From: CAYUVA01 sp964448115 [NCBI: uncultured bacterium]
GTDB taxonomy: Bacteria; CAYUVA01
Length of the DNA stretch: 64,000 bases
Direction: 5' to 3'
Assembly: GCA_964448115.1 (NCBI GenBank)
Contig: CAYUVA010000018.1
Location: 18,156-82,155, forward strand
Below, one piece after another: positions 54,122 to 63,620 of the stretch (positions within the stretch are counted from its first letter, which is position 1; every line of letters begins with the position of its first letter). Position numbers and translations under genes: made by a program. Below the pieces are notes generated by a model that was not told the DNA's origin, searched no databases, and was given only the letters and a program-made list of their open reading frames with translations.

Positions 54122-55735
54122 TTAATCAGCTACCGTTTTCTTTTCCACCATTTTGAAGACCACCTGCTTTCCATCGGGGCTGGAGATGGTATGTACTGCC
54201 TTGTATTCGGTCAACTCGAAGACCCGTATCACGAAAAGGGTTTGCTTATCGCACTGTCGGTAGTAATCCTCGATATCAGCCCCCTGTGGAAAGAAGCGGT
54301 ACTTCATGTCCATTCCGCGGTGCTCATGGAAACGGGCAGGCTCATACCTTGTATAAAAGAGATTAAGTATTAATGGGCACTTACTATATCCGGTGATGAT
54401 TATCTGGTCTAACTGTGCTTCATGCTCTTGCGTGTACTCATAGACTTGGCGCCAGCCATACTGCCACTGTTTCCAAGCTTGTGATGGATACCAAACAAAG
54501 TAATGGTAAGTGAATGATCCCATCTCCCAGGTTACTACGATCACAATCGCAGTCAATACTCCTTTCATGGCAGATATGCTTATTCTCGGTCTCAGGTATC
54601 GATAAGCTCCGACAGCTCCAAAGGCTCCCAGAAGCTCGAATAATGGGAATATGGTTATGACTCGTATGGAATTCGGATTTGCCTCAGTAGTGATGGCGCC
54701 GGGGAGTTGCCAGACAAGTAACCAAATCAAAAGCAAAGTGCGTAGCCTTCCTGGGGTCTTGATAACCATCAAGAGTCCGATAATGATTAGCGGCGCCATG
54801 AACAGATAAAGCTGCCCGAATCCAGGCGGTGAAAACATGATATTTGCATCGCCATTGTTGAATAGAAAGCTCGGTGAATAATAGGTCAACCAATTCTTGA
54901 TGAAAAGCATGATCTGCCCTGCTAAGGTCGGCTCCGCCGATGCCAGCGAGATCATCTCGTAACGAGCAGCGAAGCGATGGGGATAGAAGATTGCCAGGTG
55001 AAGCATAGGCAGCGCTGATATCACAAGGATCGAGGCGCTGATAAAGCTCATCTGCCATCCTTTGGCTAACTCGCGCCTATAAAGTATAATGATAGATACA
55101 AGAAATATAGGCAGAAAAACCCGAGCAGCAGAGTAAGTATATAGCGATAGTCCGAACCATAAGGCACTGATTATTAGAAGTTTGGGTCGATCTTCCATGC
55201 TTTCCAGAAACAGGTAACTCCCAAGCAGGAACAATGGAATGAAACTGATCATGCGCAAGCCGACCCTCGATATGATTATATGCCAGGGAGATATTGCAAG
55301 GAAAAAAGCAGCTATCAGGGAGATATAATCATCATCATTAGATAGCTTCCTGGCAAAGGCAAAGACAAGCGGGATGCATAATATTCCTAATATCGCAGCC
55401 GGCAGACGGATAGTCCATTCATTCAAGCCACCGATAGCGATAAAAGGGACGCAAAAGTAGCGAAAGAAGCCAGCCTTGTAGTCACCCCAGCCCTTGAAGA
55501 ATATTGGGAAATACTGCCCCCATTGATCCCTGCCTGTCCTTTGGATGCTCCAGGCATCATAGCCAGTGGAAGCCTCATCAAAGAAAAAGCCAGGTGGATT
55601 ATCGCCGAGATTCACTACTCTGAGCAGCGCAGCCAGAATGATAATACCAGCAAGGAGTTTTAAGCGGACTTTATTATCCATTTTCCACATATAAGGCGGA
55701 TTGAGCTCCTTTTTTTTTTGCATCATCAAGCGCAT
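54122..55735 (-). CDS. GT-C family (GT39/ArnT-like) membrane glycosyltransferase
   Basis: About 11-12 helices. The first large loop carries NPPGFFFDEASTGYDAWSI with the acidic residues typical of polyprenyl-phosphate-sugar-dependent enzymes. The C-terminal quarter (about 440-537) is a soluble domain. It likely glycosylates lipid or protein on the periplasmic face; the substrate is unknown. It stands alone on the minus strand between the non-coding region and the divergent lipoprotein operon. Confidence 0.8.
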   Translation of the reverse strand: MRLMMQKKKELNPPYMWKMDNKVRLKLLAGIIILAALLRVVNLGDNPPGFFFDEASTGYDAWSIQRTGRDQWGQYFPIFFKGWGDYKAGFFRYFCVPFIAIGGLNEWTIRLPAAILGILCIPLVFAFARKLSNDDDYISLIAAFFLAISPWHIIISRVGLRMISFIPLFLLGSYLFLESMEDRPKLLIISALWFGLSLYTYSAARVFLPIFLVSIIILYRRELAKGWQMSFISASILVISALPMLHLAIFYPHRFAARYEMISLASAEPTLAGQIMLFIKNWLTYYSPSFLFNNGDANIMFSPPGFGQLYLFMAPLIIIGLLMVIKTPGRLRTLLLIWLLVWQLPGAITTEANPNSIRVITIFPLFELLGAFGAVGAYRYLRPRISISAMKGVLTAIVIVVTWEMGSFTYHYFVWYPSQAWKQWQYGWRQVYEYTQEHEAQLDQIIITGYSKCPLILNLFYTRYEPARFHEHRGMDMKYRFFPQGADIEDYYRQCDKQTLFVIRVFELTEYKAVHTISSPDGKQVVFKMVEKKTVAD

Positions 55736-55843
55736 TCAACATGAATCGTTGTCTTCCATTGATATAAGAAAATAGCACAAGTAGCCATTAAGCGTCCATT
55801 GCATAATAAATAGGGGGTTTAGAAGGATTATGTGGGTATGCAC

Positions 55844-55871
55844 TTGACATTCTGGATTCGGTTATTATAGA
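55844..55871 (+). promoter_or_regulatory. Sigma-70 promoter for the lipoprotein operon
   Basis: TTGACA (55844-55849), 16 bases, then TATAGA (55866-55871). The -35 is perfect and the -10 matches four of six. The next start region follows at 55912-55961. Confidence 0.5.
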
Positions 55872-55911
55872 TTGGGTATCAACCTGGCATAAACGGAGAG
55901 AGGTAAAAATA

Positions 55912-56046
55912 ATGAATAATCGATCTCGAGAAAGCTATCGCCAGCCTAAATGCAAGCTTAATGAAGATGAGATTTCATATCTGGCACATAACCATAGCGG
56001 TAACGATAGTACTCGCCGTTGTACTCATTGCCACCAGTTGCGGTAA
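55912..56046 (+). other. Short upstream ORF overlapping the lipoprotein start
   Basis: An ATG at 55912 has the best ribosome site in the region (GGAGAGAGG, 8-9 bases before) and opens 44 codons, ending at a TAA inside the lipoprotein gene in another frame. The encoded peptide is polar, with four Cys/His near the end (RRCTHCHQLR). The lipoprotein ATG at 55961 itself has no ribosome site. It could be a leader ORF for coupling, or a sign of a single-base error. Confidence 0.3.
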
Positions 56047-57352
56047 ATACGGCTCTCCAAAGGTGCCGCGACCCAAGATACCAGAGGCGATCCCCGGCGG
56101 TGAGGTCATTTTGGCATGCGGTCAGATAGAGCTTGTCTTTACGCTGCCGGAGACATACAAGGATGGCAGCCGGTTGCAGAAGATCTATGGAGTCAGGATC
56201 TACCGCGCCTATAAGCCCTATGAGCCACCGAAGAAGGCAGCTAAAAAGACCGGCTTGGATCTCAACCAGACATTAGGTGCCCTGTTCGATGAGAACCTTA
56301 CCGCCGCGACCCAGGCTCCATTAGATAAAACAGAAATGGGGCTTCGAGCCGATCTCAACCCGAGTGCATCACCAACAGTACCCCCTGGCATGACCCCCTC
56401 CCCGACTCCAAAGCCGACAACCCTTGAGGACATCGATTACACAAAGGTGCAGTACGATAAGAACATATCCCTGGCTGCCTATTACAAGACCATACCCATG
56501 AAGCATCGCTTCGCTAAGATGGCTTTGATAGCCGAGTTGAGAAAAGAGGAGCTTAATCCACATCCCGACTATGCAGGCAAGTACCTTTTCATCGATGACG
56601 GAATGCCCCCTAGAGATGAGAAGCTGCGCCCCATAAAGGATTTCAAGTTCAAGTTCTATCCCTGGATCAGCTATGAGTACTATATCGAGGTGCTAGATCA
56701 CAAGAAAAGAAAGAGCGAAAACAAGCTAATAGGGAAGAAGATATTTGGATATGTCCCCAATCCCCCGCTGGATCTCAACTGTGCCCTGACCCAATCGGGC
56801 GTGTTGTTGACCTGGGAAAAGGCACGCTATGACTGCATAGACAACAATATAAGCCACCTGGTCAAGACCAGCTTATTCAAGAGCACCTCGCTTTCTCGCT
56901 TCGATCCCAAGCCGATAAACATCGAACAGGCGCATCTCGATTACTATCTCGATGAGAAGGTGCATGATGGCATCGTATATTATTACAGGATCAAATCATA
57001 CATCCCCAGTCCGCTTTTGGAGAGCCATAAGAGCCTGGTCAAATCGATTCGATTTCTTGATACAAAGCCGCCCCTCTCCCCTCAGAACCTGGTGGCATCG
57101 TTGTGGCAAAGAAGAATCAGCCTAATATGGTCTCATCCAAACCTGACCGAAGTTAGCGGATTCAACATCGAAAGAAGCATCGATGGAGGGGATTACATCA
57201 AGCTGAACTCGGAATTGCTGCTCAGGACATCATACGAGGATAACGATGTGGTTGTGGGACATAGCTACTTCTACAGGGTTACTGCGGTTGACAATGCTAT
57301 ACTGGCTAATGAAAGCGAGCCATCCGAGCCGGTCAAGATAGATGTTTACTAG
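55961..57352 (+). CDS. Lipoprotein with fibronectin type III-like domains
   Basis: A signal peptide with lipobox IATSC (Cys at about residue 27) starts the protein. A beta-rich domain (50-110), a low-complexity Pro/Thr-rich stretch (SPTVPPGMTPSPTPKPTT, about 135-155) and three Fn3-like units follow. Typical strands are ISYEYYIEVLDHKKRKS, IVYYYRIKSYI, and SGFNIERSIDGG...YFYRVTAVDNA at the end. Likely an outer-membrane lipoprotein; no enzymatic motif. Its last 11 bases overlap the start of the next gene, so the two are one transcript with the GT-C gene after them. Confidence 0.8.
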   Translation: MKMRFHIWHITIAVTIVLAVVLIATSCGKYGSPKVPRPKIPEAIPGGEVILACGQIELVFTLPETYKDGSRLQKIYGVRIYRAYKPYEPPKKAAKKTGLDLNQTLGALFDENLTAATQAPLDKTEMGLRADLNPSASPTVPPGMTPSPTPKPTTLEDIDYTKVQYDKNISLAAYYKTIPMKHRFAKMALIAELRKEELNPHPDYAGKYLFIDDGMPPRDEKLRPIKDFKFKFYPWISYEYYIEVLDHKKRKSENKLIGKKIFGYVPNPPLDLNCALTQSGVLLTWEKARYDCIDNNISHLVKTSLFKSTSLSRFDPKPINIEQAHLDYYLDEKVHDGIVYYYRIKSYIPSPLLESHKSLVKSIRFLDTKPPLSPQNLVASLWQRRISLIWSHPNLTEVSGFNIERSIDGGDYIKLNSELLLRTSYEDNDVVVGHSYFYRVTAVDNAILANESEPSEPVKIDVY

Positions 57353-58457
57353 AATCCTACCAGGGCGCGGATACCTCCTAAGGTTCATTCTTATGCTTTT
57401 TATAGCAGCCTGCCCGGTATCCTGTGTAAAAAGTGATGCCCCCAAAGTGGCTATAATAGCGCCGATTAGCGGCATCTATTCAGCCTACGGCGAATCGTTT
57501 ATCAAGGGGATAAAGGCTTATAACAAGTACCTGGCAGAAACAGGCAAGCTCCCTTATGCGCTCGAGCTTCATGACTCGCGCTCGAAGATGTCCAAAGACG
57601 AGGCGATAACATCGGGATTGCTAAAGGAGAAAGGACATCTAGCCATGATCAGGCAATATAACTTCGTTGATTCGGGTGGTTTCCTCGCCGTGCGAGCGCT
57701 ATATATCCCCATGGCATCGAGCAGACCTATATATCGCTTCCATTTTGATGAGAAGGGAGCTGCACATAGGCTTCATCGCTTGATAAGAACCAAGTACAAG
57801 GGCAAGCGCATCGGAGCCATGATCTTCAATTCAAGACGCCATACCGTGTTGTTCAATACATTCCAGGAGTCCATACTTCACGATGGCAACTTGACTTTGG
57901 CTGCCAAGATATATTTCATCGAGGGAAGGCAGAATTTCCTTGAATATATAACCGAATTTGCCAAACAAAAGATCGACCTGATACTGGTATTCAGCTACTG
58001 GCATCACGGGAGCCTGGTCGCGCGTCAGCTAAGGCGAATCGGCTCCGATATCCCCGTGGTCTTGTCTCCCCTAAATGCAAACATGGACTTCTATCGACAG
58101 CTTAGACCTTATCATAAGGATATACTTGTGCTATCGCCATATCCAGGGGAATTGCAGCAGAGCCCTTTCATCGATGATAACTTCAAGCGATACCTGGGGG
58201 AAATATACGATTACTGGGCTTATAGTGGGTATGTTACAGCTCGATTGCTTGGGAACATCATACAGGCTTATGGAACCAAAGAGCAGGGACTTAAGCGCTT
58301 GATGTCCGAACATCCCAGCGCGAACGAGCTATTATGCAAGGGATTGACCGAGGCTGACAAGGAAAGTTTGATGTATCAGGTTTACGATAATGATATCTAT
58401 TTGCTGCGACCAGGTGTTCATGGCTTTAAGGTAGTTAAGATCGCTCATGGGGAATGA
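57342..58457 (+). CDS. Type I periplasmic binding protein (LivJ/LppC-like) lipoprotein
   Basis: Lipobox CPVSC (about residue 28) is followed by a two-lobe type I binding fold: VAIIAPISGIYSAYGESFIKGIKAYN, a linker region, LILVFSYWHHGSLVARQLRRIGSDIPVV. The fold serves amino-acid ABC importers or, as in LpoA/LppC, acts in envelope enzyme regulation. No ABC partner is nearby; overlap with an Fn3 lipoprotein and a GT-C enzyme favours an envelope role (inference). Confidence 0.82.
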   Translation: MFTRILPGRGYLLRFILMLFIAACPVSCVKSDAPKVAIIAPISGIYSAYGESFIKGIKAYNKYLAETGKLPYALELHDSRSKMSKDEAITSGLLKEKGHLAMIRQYNFVDSGGFLAVRALYIPMASSRPIYRFHFDEKGAAHRLHRLIRTKYKGKRIGAMIFNSRRHTVLFNTFQESILHDGNLTLAAKIYFIEGRQNFLEYITEFAKQKIDLILVFSYWHHGSLVARQLRRIGSDIPVVLSPLNANMDFYRQLRPYHKDILVLSPYPGELQQSPFIDDNFKRYLGEIYDYWAYSGYVTARLLGNIIQAYGTKEQGLKRLMSEHPSANELLCKGLTEADKESLMYQVYDNDIYLLRPGVHGFKVVKIAHGE

Positions 58458-60184
58458 TGGTGAGTAAAAAAAGAGAAATAATCGCACTTGTCCTCATATT
58501 ATTTGCCAGTTTACTAGTGCGGCTGCACTTCAAGGATGTCCCGCTGGTGCGAGATGTTGGCATGTACGCATACATCGCACAGAACATAATAAAGGGTGAT
58601 GTAATATATAAGGATCTCCCTGACACCAAGTTTCCGCTCACCTATCTAACCTGGGCGGTTGTATTCGATTCTTGGGGAGACAGCTTCCAGGTCCTGCGTT
58701 GGCTGACCATAATCTGGGGGCTGGGTGCTGTTTTTTGTTTTTACCTTATTGCAAAGCAGATTTTTAAGGCACAAGCTTCTCTTATTGCAACGCTGATCTA
58801 TGCGCTCTACAGCCCTATGCCCGCGATCCAGGGTTTCACCTCGCAGATAGAGAACTTCATGATATTGCCCTATATGCTCGGATGCCTGTTTTTCCTTCGT
58901 TTTATCAAAGGGGCTGGTAACCGTTGGGTTAACCTTGTCTTTGCCGGTTTCTTCAGCGGTATAGCCCTTGCATATAAGCAGGTAGCGATATTCCAGGCAG
59001 TTCTATTCATTGGCTGGCTTTTATACCAAGGTCTAAGACAGCGGGATCCCCCGGTTCCCCCCATGCAACGCATGAAGCTTGCGCTTGGACAAATTATCTA
59101 TAGGAGTTCAGCTCTGCTTGCAGGCTTTTGTGTTCCCTTGCTGCTCATGGCAGCCTATCTTGCCTCTAAGGGAGCATTCAGTGCTTTTTATTTCTGGACG
59201 ATCAAGTTTGTCAGCGAATATGTCTCGGTAGATTACCGCATCAGCATCATTGCCAGGTCGCTGACAAGCCTGCTGGATATTGCTTCATCTAATCCAGTGC
59301 TCTGGATCGCTGCCATTGCTGGGCTTATAATAAGCCTGTTCGGGCGCGGCAGCGCTTCTTTTGGGTTCTTGGCTTGGTGGGCAATAGGTTCCTACCTGGG
59401 GGTGCTATCCGGCGGCAAGTTCTTTGCTCACTACTATATCCAGGTAGTTCCCGCAATATGCTTGCTGGGCGTATATGCCTTTGTGGTTGTAATTGAAGGA
59501 TGCGATGACCGGATACAAAGCTCCCAGCCGCTGAGGATACTCATTTACATGATGGCAATAGGGGGCGGTTTGTTGTTTTTCAATCACAATTATCATTACC
59601 TTGCCGAGACAAATCCTTATCAGCTCTCCCTACAGACGACTGGCACGCATCAATACTACGAGGCAAAGGCTCTGGCTGATTATCTGCAAAGCAGGTTGAA
59701 GCCTGATGATAGCGTTTATGTCTGGGGATCCGAGTCATCGATATACTTCTACCTAGGCACAAAGGCGCCGGTGAAGTATCACTTTCTAGCCATATTCCAT
59801 TGGGGGGCGCCGCATGACCTATATGAAGACATTGTGCTTAACTTGACCGAAAAAAAGCCCTTATATATCATCAAGATCCTTGAGCGCCCGCTGCCACCAA
59901 AGGCGGGGAGAAACCTGGAACAGATCCAAGGCAACCTGGCAGCACAAGCAAATTGGTATAAAGGTGTATCAGTGAAACGAGATCAAATGCTTCAGTTGGC
60001 AGACAGTCACCCAGATACCGCGCTGCAAATCGATAACTTCAAATCCGAGCTTAGACGATTCAAGGCTACAGGTGACAAGGACAAGCGCATGAAGATCATA
60101 TTCAACCGCATCGACAAGCTGCTCAAGGAGCACTACCGGGAGGAGTTGCGCATAAACTCGGCGATTCTTTATAAAAGAAGATGA
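58454..60184 (+). CDS. GT-C family (GT39/ArnT-like) membrane glycosyltransferase
   Basis: About 10-11 helices with the acidic loop VRDVGMYAYIAQNIIKGDVIY and the following DTKFPLTYLTW, as in dolichyl/undecaprenyl-phosphate-sugar enzymes. A C-terminal soluble part follows (about 400-576; SVYVWGSESSIYFYLG). The ATG overlaps the stop of the binding-protein gene in an ATGA. It is the third GT-C protein of the window and probably acts on the same envelope product as its operon partners. Confidence 0.82.
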   Translation: MMVSKKREIIALVLILFASLLVRLHFKDVPLVRDVGMYAYIAQNIIKGDVIYKDLPDTKFPLTYLTWAVVFDSWGDSFQVLRWLTIIWGLGAVFCFYLIAKQIFKAQASLIATLIYALYSPMPAIQGFTSQIENFMILPYMLGCLFFLRFIKGAGNRWVNLVFAGFFSGIALAYKQVAIFQAVLFIGWLLYQGLRQRDPPVPPMQRMKLALGQIIYRSSALLAGFCVPLLLMAAYLASKGAFSAFYFWTIKFVSEYVSVDYRISIIARSLTSLLDIASSNPVLWIAAIAGLIISLFGRGSASFGFLAWWAIGSYLGVLSGGKFFAHYYIQVVPAICLLGVYAFVVVIEGCDDRIQSSQPLRILIYMMAIGGGLLFFNHNYHYLAETNPYQLSLQTTGTHQYYEAKALADYLQSRLKPDDSVYVWGSESSIYFYLGTKAPVKYHFLAIFHWGAPHDLYEDIVLNLTEKKPLYIIKILERPLPPKAGRNLEQIQGNLAAQANWYKGVSVKRDQMLQLADSHPDTALQIDNFKSELRRFKATGDKDKRMKIIFNRIDKLLKEHYREELRINSAILYKRR

Positions 60185-60220
60185 GCTACCAGCTTTATTC
60201 GCATCATTAGTCCAATTGGT

Positions 60221-63121
60221 TTACCCCAGCACCCTCTTAAGGTACCTGCCGGTGTGGGAGCGAGGCTCGTTGGTTAACTTCTCCGGCGTGCCCTCTGCGA
60301 TTATATATCCTCCCTCGTCTCCCCCTTCGGGACCTAAGTCGATTATCCAGTCGGCGCATTTGATGACATCGAGGTTATGCTCGATTATGATCATCGTGTT
60401 TCCTTCATCCACCAGCCGGTTGAGCACCTTGAGCAGCTTGTCAACATCGGCGAAGTGCAATCCCGTGGTCGGCTCATCCAAGATATATAGGGTCCTTCCA
60501 GAGCTTCTCTTTTGCAGCTCCTTTGCCAGCTTGACCCGCTGCGCCTCTCCGCCGGAGAGGGTTGTCGCCGGCTGTCCCAGCTTTATATAATCGAGACCGA
60601 CATCTTTAAGCGTCTCCAGTGATCGCCGAATTGGCGGTATGTTCTTGAAGTGCTGGTAAGCCTCGCTCACCTCCATATCGAGGATCTCAGAGATGTTTTT
60701 CCCCTTGTACTCGATCTCCAATGTCTCACGGTTGAACCTTTTTCCCTTGCATGACTCGCAGGTTATGTAAACATCGGGTAAGAACTGCATCTCAATGCGG
60801 ATGACCCCAGCCCCATGGCACTTCTCGCATCTACCTCCCCGGACATTGAAACTGAATCGCCCCGGCTTGTATCCGCGGGCATTGGCATCCGGCAAGCGCG
60901 AGAAGAGCCTGCGGATATGATCAAAGACCTTGGTATAGGTGGCTGGGTTGGAGCGAGGGGTTCTGCCGATGGGAGCTTGATCTATCTCGATCACCGCGTC
61001 GAAGTATTGTCTGCCGCATAGCTCATCGAAATCGCCCACCGAGGTGCGCGTTTTATAAAGCAGTCGCTGCATGGCTGGATAAAGGGTCTGGTTGATGAGC
61101 GAGCTTTTACCGGAGCCAGAGACCCCGGTCACACAGATAAGGGTGCCTACTGGTATGCGCAGGTTTATGCCCTTGAGGTTATTATGCCTGGCGCCTCTAA
61201 GTTCAAGCCAGCGGTCGCTTGGTCTTCTGCGCCTTTGGGGAACGGGGATCTCCGATCTCCCGGAGAGGTAGGCGCCGGTGATCGACCCCTTGTGAGCCTT
61301 GACCTTCTCTGGTGGAGCGCTGATCACGATCTCCCCTCCCCGATGCCCAGCGCCGGGCCCGAAGTCAACGATCCAGTCCGCGGAGCCAATGGTGTTAGGG
61401 TCGTGCTCAACGACTATGACCGTATTGCCCATATCTCTAAGCGAGGTGAGGGTCTCGATCAGGCGACTGTTATCCCGCTGGTGCAACCCGATGGTAGGCT
61501 CATCGAGGATGTACATCACCCCGACCAGCCCGCAGCCGACCTGAGATGCCAGCCTGATGCGCTGCGATTCACCACCAGACAGGGTCGGGGCGGCGCGATC
61601 CAGGGTCAGGTAATGCAAACCGACATTGAGCAGAAATCCCAGTCTTCCCTTGATCTCCCTGAGCACCTCGCCGGCGATGGCTGATTGTCTTGGCCTAAGT
61701 CGCATATTGTTCAGTGTCTCCATGGCTTCTCTTACCGACATGGAGACGAGATCGACTATGCTCTTTCCATCGATGAAGACATGCCTGCTCTCCTGGCGCA
61801 GCTTGGTTCCGTTGCACTCGCTGCAAGGTATATTTGACATGAAGCCCTGGTAATAGGAGCGCATCTGCTCCGAGGTGGTCTGGTGGAAAAGGCGCTCGAT
61901 CTCGTGGATGACGCCGTTCAAGGGGCGCTCAAACTCCAGTTTACCGTTGCTGAAGTCCCACTGGTACTTGACCATCTGGTTAGTGCCATAAAGTATCAGG
62001 TTCTTCTGCTGCTCGCTCAGCTCCCTCCAGGGCACATCCAGGTCTATATCGAATTGCCTGGCGATAGCCTTAACCGCCTTGGCTCGCCAGCTTCCACTCT
62101 TTTGAGCCAGTGATCCCCAAAATGCTACCGCTCCGTTGTTTATCGACATCGATTCGTCCGGCACCACCAGCTTGGGATCCACCTGTAAGACTGAGCCTAG
62201 TCCATTACATGCCTGGCACATTCCGCTTGGGGAATTGAATGAGAAGTGCTGGGGAGTTAGCTCCTCGAAACCGATCCCGCACTTGGGACAGGCGTACTGC
62301 TCGCTGAAGAGCATCTGTTCTCCATCCAGAATGGAGACGAGCAGCTTACCCTCCGACTCCTCGAGCGCGGTCTCCACGGACTGGGTGAGCCTATTTTTGA
62401 TACCATCCTTTATGATCAACCTATCAACCATCAGATCGATATCGTGTTTCCTCTTCTTGTCCAGCTCGATTTGCTCGGAGAGATCCACGATCCTGCCATT
62501 GATGCGCACGCGGACAAAGCCCTTCTGTCTTGCTTTATCGAAGAGATCCTTATATTCACCCTTCCTTTGTTGCACCAGGGGGGCGAGAATAGAGATCTTT
62601 GTTCCATTAGGCAATGTCAGTATTCTATCCACCATGTCCTGCACGGTCTGGGCGCCGACCTTGCAGCCGCAAATATGGCAATATTGCTCTCCAGCCCGCG
62701 CGTAGAGAACCCGAAGATAGTCGTATATCTCGGTTACCGTGCCGACGGTGGATCGCGGATTCTTGCTGGTCGATTTCTGCTCGATGGAGATGGCAGGGGA
62801 AAGCCCGCCGATATAGTCAACCGAAGGCTTCTCCATCTGCCCCAGGAACTGGCGGGCATAGGCGGAGAGGGACTCGACATATCTCCTTTGCCCCTCTGCA
62901 TACAAAGTATCAAAGGCAAGGGATGTCTTGCCGGAGCCGGAGACCCCGGTGAAGACGATCAGTTTATTTCGGGGAATGGTGAGATCGATGTTCTTTAGGT
63001 TATGTTCCCTGGCGCCCTTGATTATTATGTTATCGAAGAAGCCAGCTTCCTTGGAGGGAGTGGAGATCTCATGAGCGATCTTTGCTTGAGATGTCGGGTT
63101 ATTGGTTGCTTTTTGGGTCAT
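60221..63121 (-). CDS. uvrA: Excinuclease ABC subunit A
   Basis: The damage-recognition ATPase of nucleotide excision repair. Two ABC cassettes: Walker A VTGVSGSGKTS and VTGVSGSGKSS; signatures LSGGESQRIRLA and LSGGEAQRVKLA. Zinc modules have CPKC...CQAC and CEKC...CESC. The middle YEH/insertion domain and the hallmark GDEGG near the C-terminus are present. The first 30 residues (to about EAGFFDNIIIKGA) form an extension beyond the usual start. Full length at 966. It converges with the GT-C gene 36 bases away. Confidence 0.98.
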   Translation of the reverse strand: MTQKATNNPTSQAKIAHEISTPSKEAGFFDNIIIKGAREHNLKNIDLTIPRNKLIVFTGVSGSGKTSLAFDTLYAEGQRRYVESLSAYARQFLGQMEKPSVDYIGGLSPAISIEQKSTSKNPRSTVGTVTEIYDYLRVLYARAGEQYCHICGCKVGAQTVQDMVDRILTLPNGTKISILAPLVQQRKGEYKDLFDKARQKGFVRVRINGRIVDLSEQIELDKKRKHDIDLMVDRLIIKDGIKNRLTQSVETALEESEGKLLVSILDGEQMLFSEQYACPKCGIGFEELTPQHFSFNSPSGMCQACNGLGSVLQVDPKLVVPDESMSINNGAVAFWGSLAQKSGSWRAKAVKAIARQFDIDLDVPWRELSEQQKNLILYGTNQMVKYQWDFSNGKLEFERPLNGVIHEIERLFHQTTSEQMRSYYQGFMSNIPCSECNGTKLRQESRHVFIDGKSIVDLVSMSVREAMETLNNMRLRPRQSAIAGEVLREIKGRLGFLLNVGLHYLTLDRAAPTLSGGESQRIRLASQVGCGLVGVMYILDEPTIGLHQRDNSRLIETLTSLRDMGNTVIVVEHDPNTIGSADWIVDFGPGAGHRGGEIVISAPPEKVKAHKGSITGAYLSGRSEIPVPQRRRRPSDRWLELRGARHNNLKGINLRIPVGTLICVTGVSGSGKSSLINQTLYPAMQRLLYKTRTSVGDFDELCGRQYFDAVIEIDQAPIGRTPRSNPATYTKVFDHIRRLFSRLPDANARGYKPGRFSFNVRGGRCEKCHGAGVIRIEMQFLPDVYITCESCKGKRFNRETLEIEYKGKNISEILDMEVSEAYQHFKNIPPIRRSLETLKDVGLDYIKLGQPATTLSGGEAQRVKLAKELQKRSSGRTLYILDEPTTGLHFADVDKLLKVLNRLVDEGNTMIIIEHNLDVIKCADWIIDLGPEGGDEGGYIIAEGTPEKLTNEPRSHTGRYLKRVLG

Positions 63122-63311
63122 AATACATTCGGATCTCTATTTTTCATTATCATTTTGAGCCATATCAAGGATCGATAGCACATGCTGCTATGAAATTCCA
63201 GGAAGTATTCGGGCAGTTTTTTAAAAAATGTTCTTTTATAATGGCTAGTTGATCGTCAAATGGTCGCTTAAGGATATGTTAAAAGGATCGAAATTTGGGG
63301 CAAAAAAGTAC

Positions 63312-63340
63312 TTGACAAGCCTATCAAAAGGTACTATATT
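63312..63340 (+). promoter_or_regulatory. rRNA promoter P1
   Basis: TTGACA (63312-63317), 17 bases, TATATT (63335-63340). The -35 is preceded by CAAAAAAGTACTTGACAA, a word repeated exactly at P2. A third TTGACA at 63383 has no matching -10. Confidence 0.75.
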
Positions 63341-63455
63341 GCTAATTGAAAGGGGATTACTCACCCCTGATATCAGAGGTTACTTGACAACAGGGATAGT
63401 TGAAGGGGAAACTTACCGTCGGGAAAAAAAGTTTCCAAAAAGTGCAAAAAAGTAC

Positions 63456-63483
63456 TTGACAAACTTTTTCAGGTTGGTATAGT
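63456..63483 (+). promoter_or_regulatory. rRNA promoter P2
   Basis: TTGACA (63456-63461), 16 bases, TATAGT (63478-63483), about 140 bases before the 16S gene. It shares CAAAAAAGTACTTGACAA with P1. A TGATCTTTGAAA word downstream (about 63518) resembles a boxA/leader antitermination element. Confidence 0.8.
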
Positions 63484-63620
63484 TACTTTTCGCCTCTGAT
63501 GATGGGGCATAATGAGAATGATCTTTGAAAGTTGAATAAGAAGGCAAAGCAAGCGAGTCATGATCCATCGCGCAAGGGTCAACAAAGTTAAACCAAGCGA
63601 GTTAAGAAGTTTGAAGATAC

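Noticed and set aside
53937-54125. 62-codon forward frame rich in Tyr/Phe
   Set aside because: TTG start without a ribosome site, overlap with the end of the GT-C gene, AT-rich composition. It may be a gene remnant but cannot be supported.
63249-63482. 77-codon forward frame upstream of 16S
   Set aside because: It lies across both rRNA promoters, is Lys-rich without domain features, and has no ribosome site.
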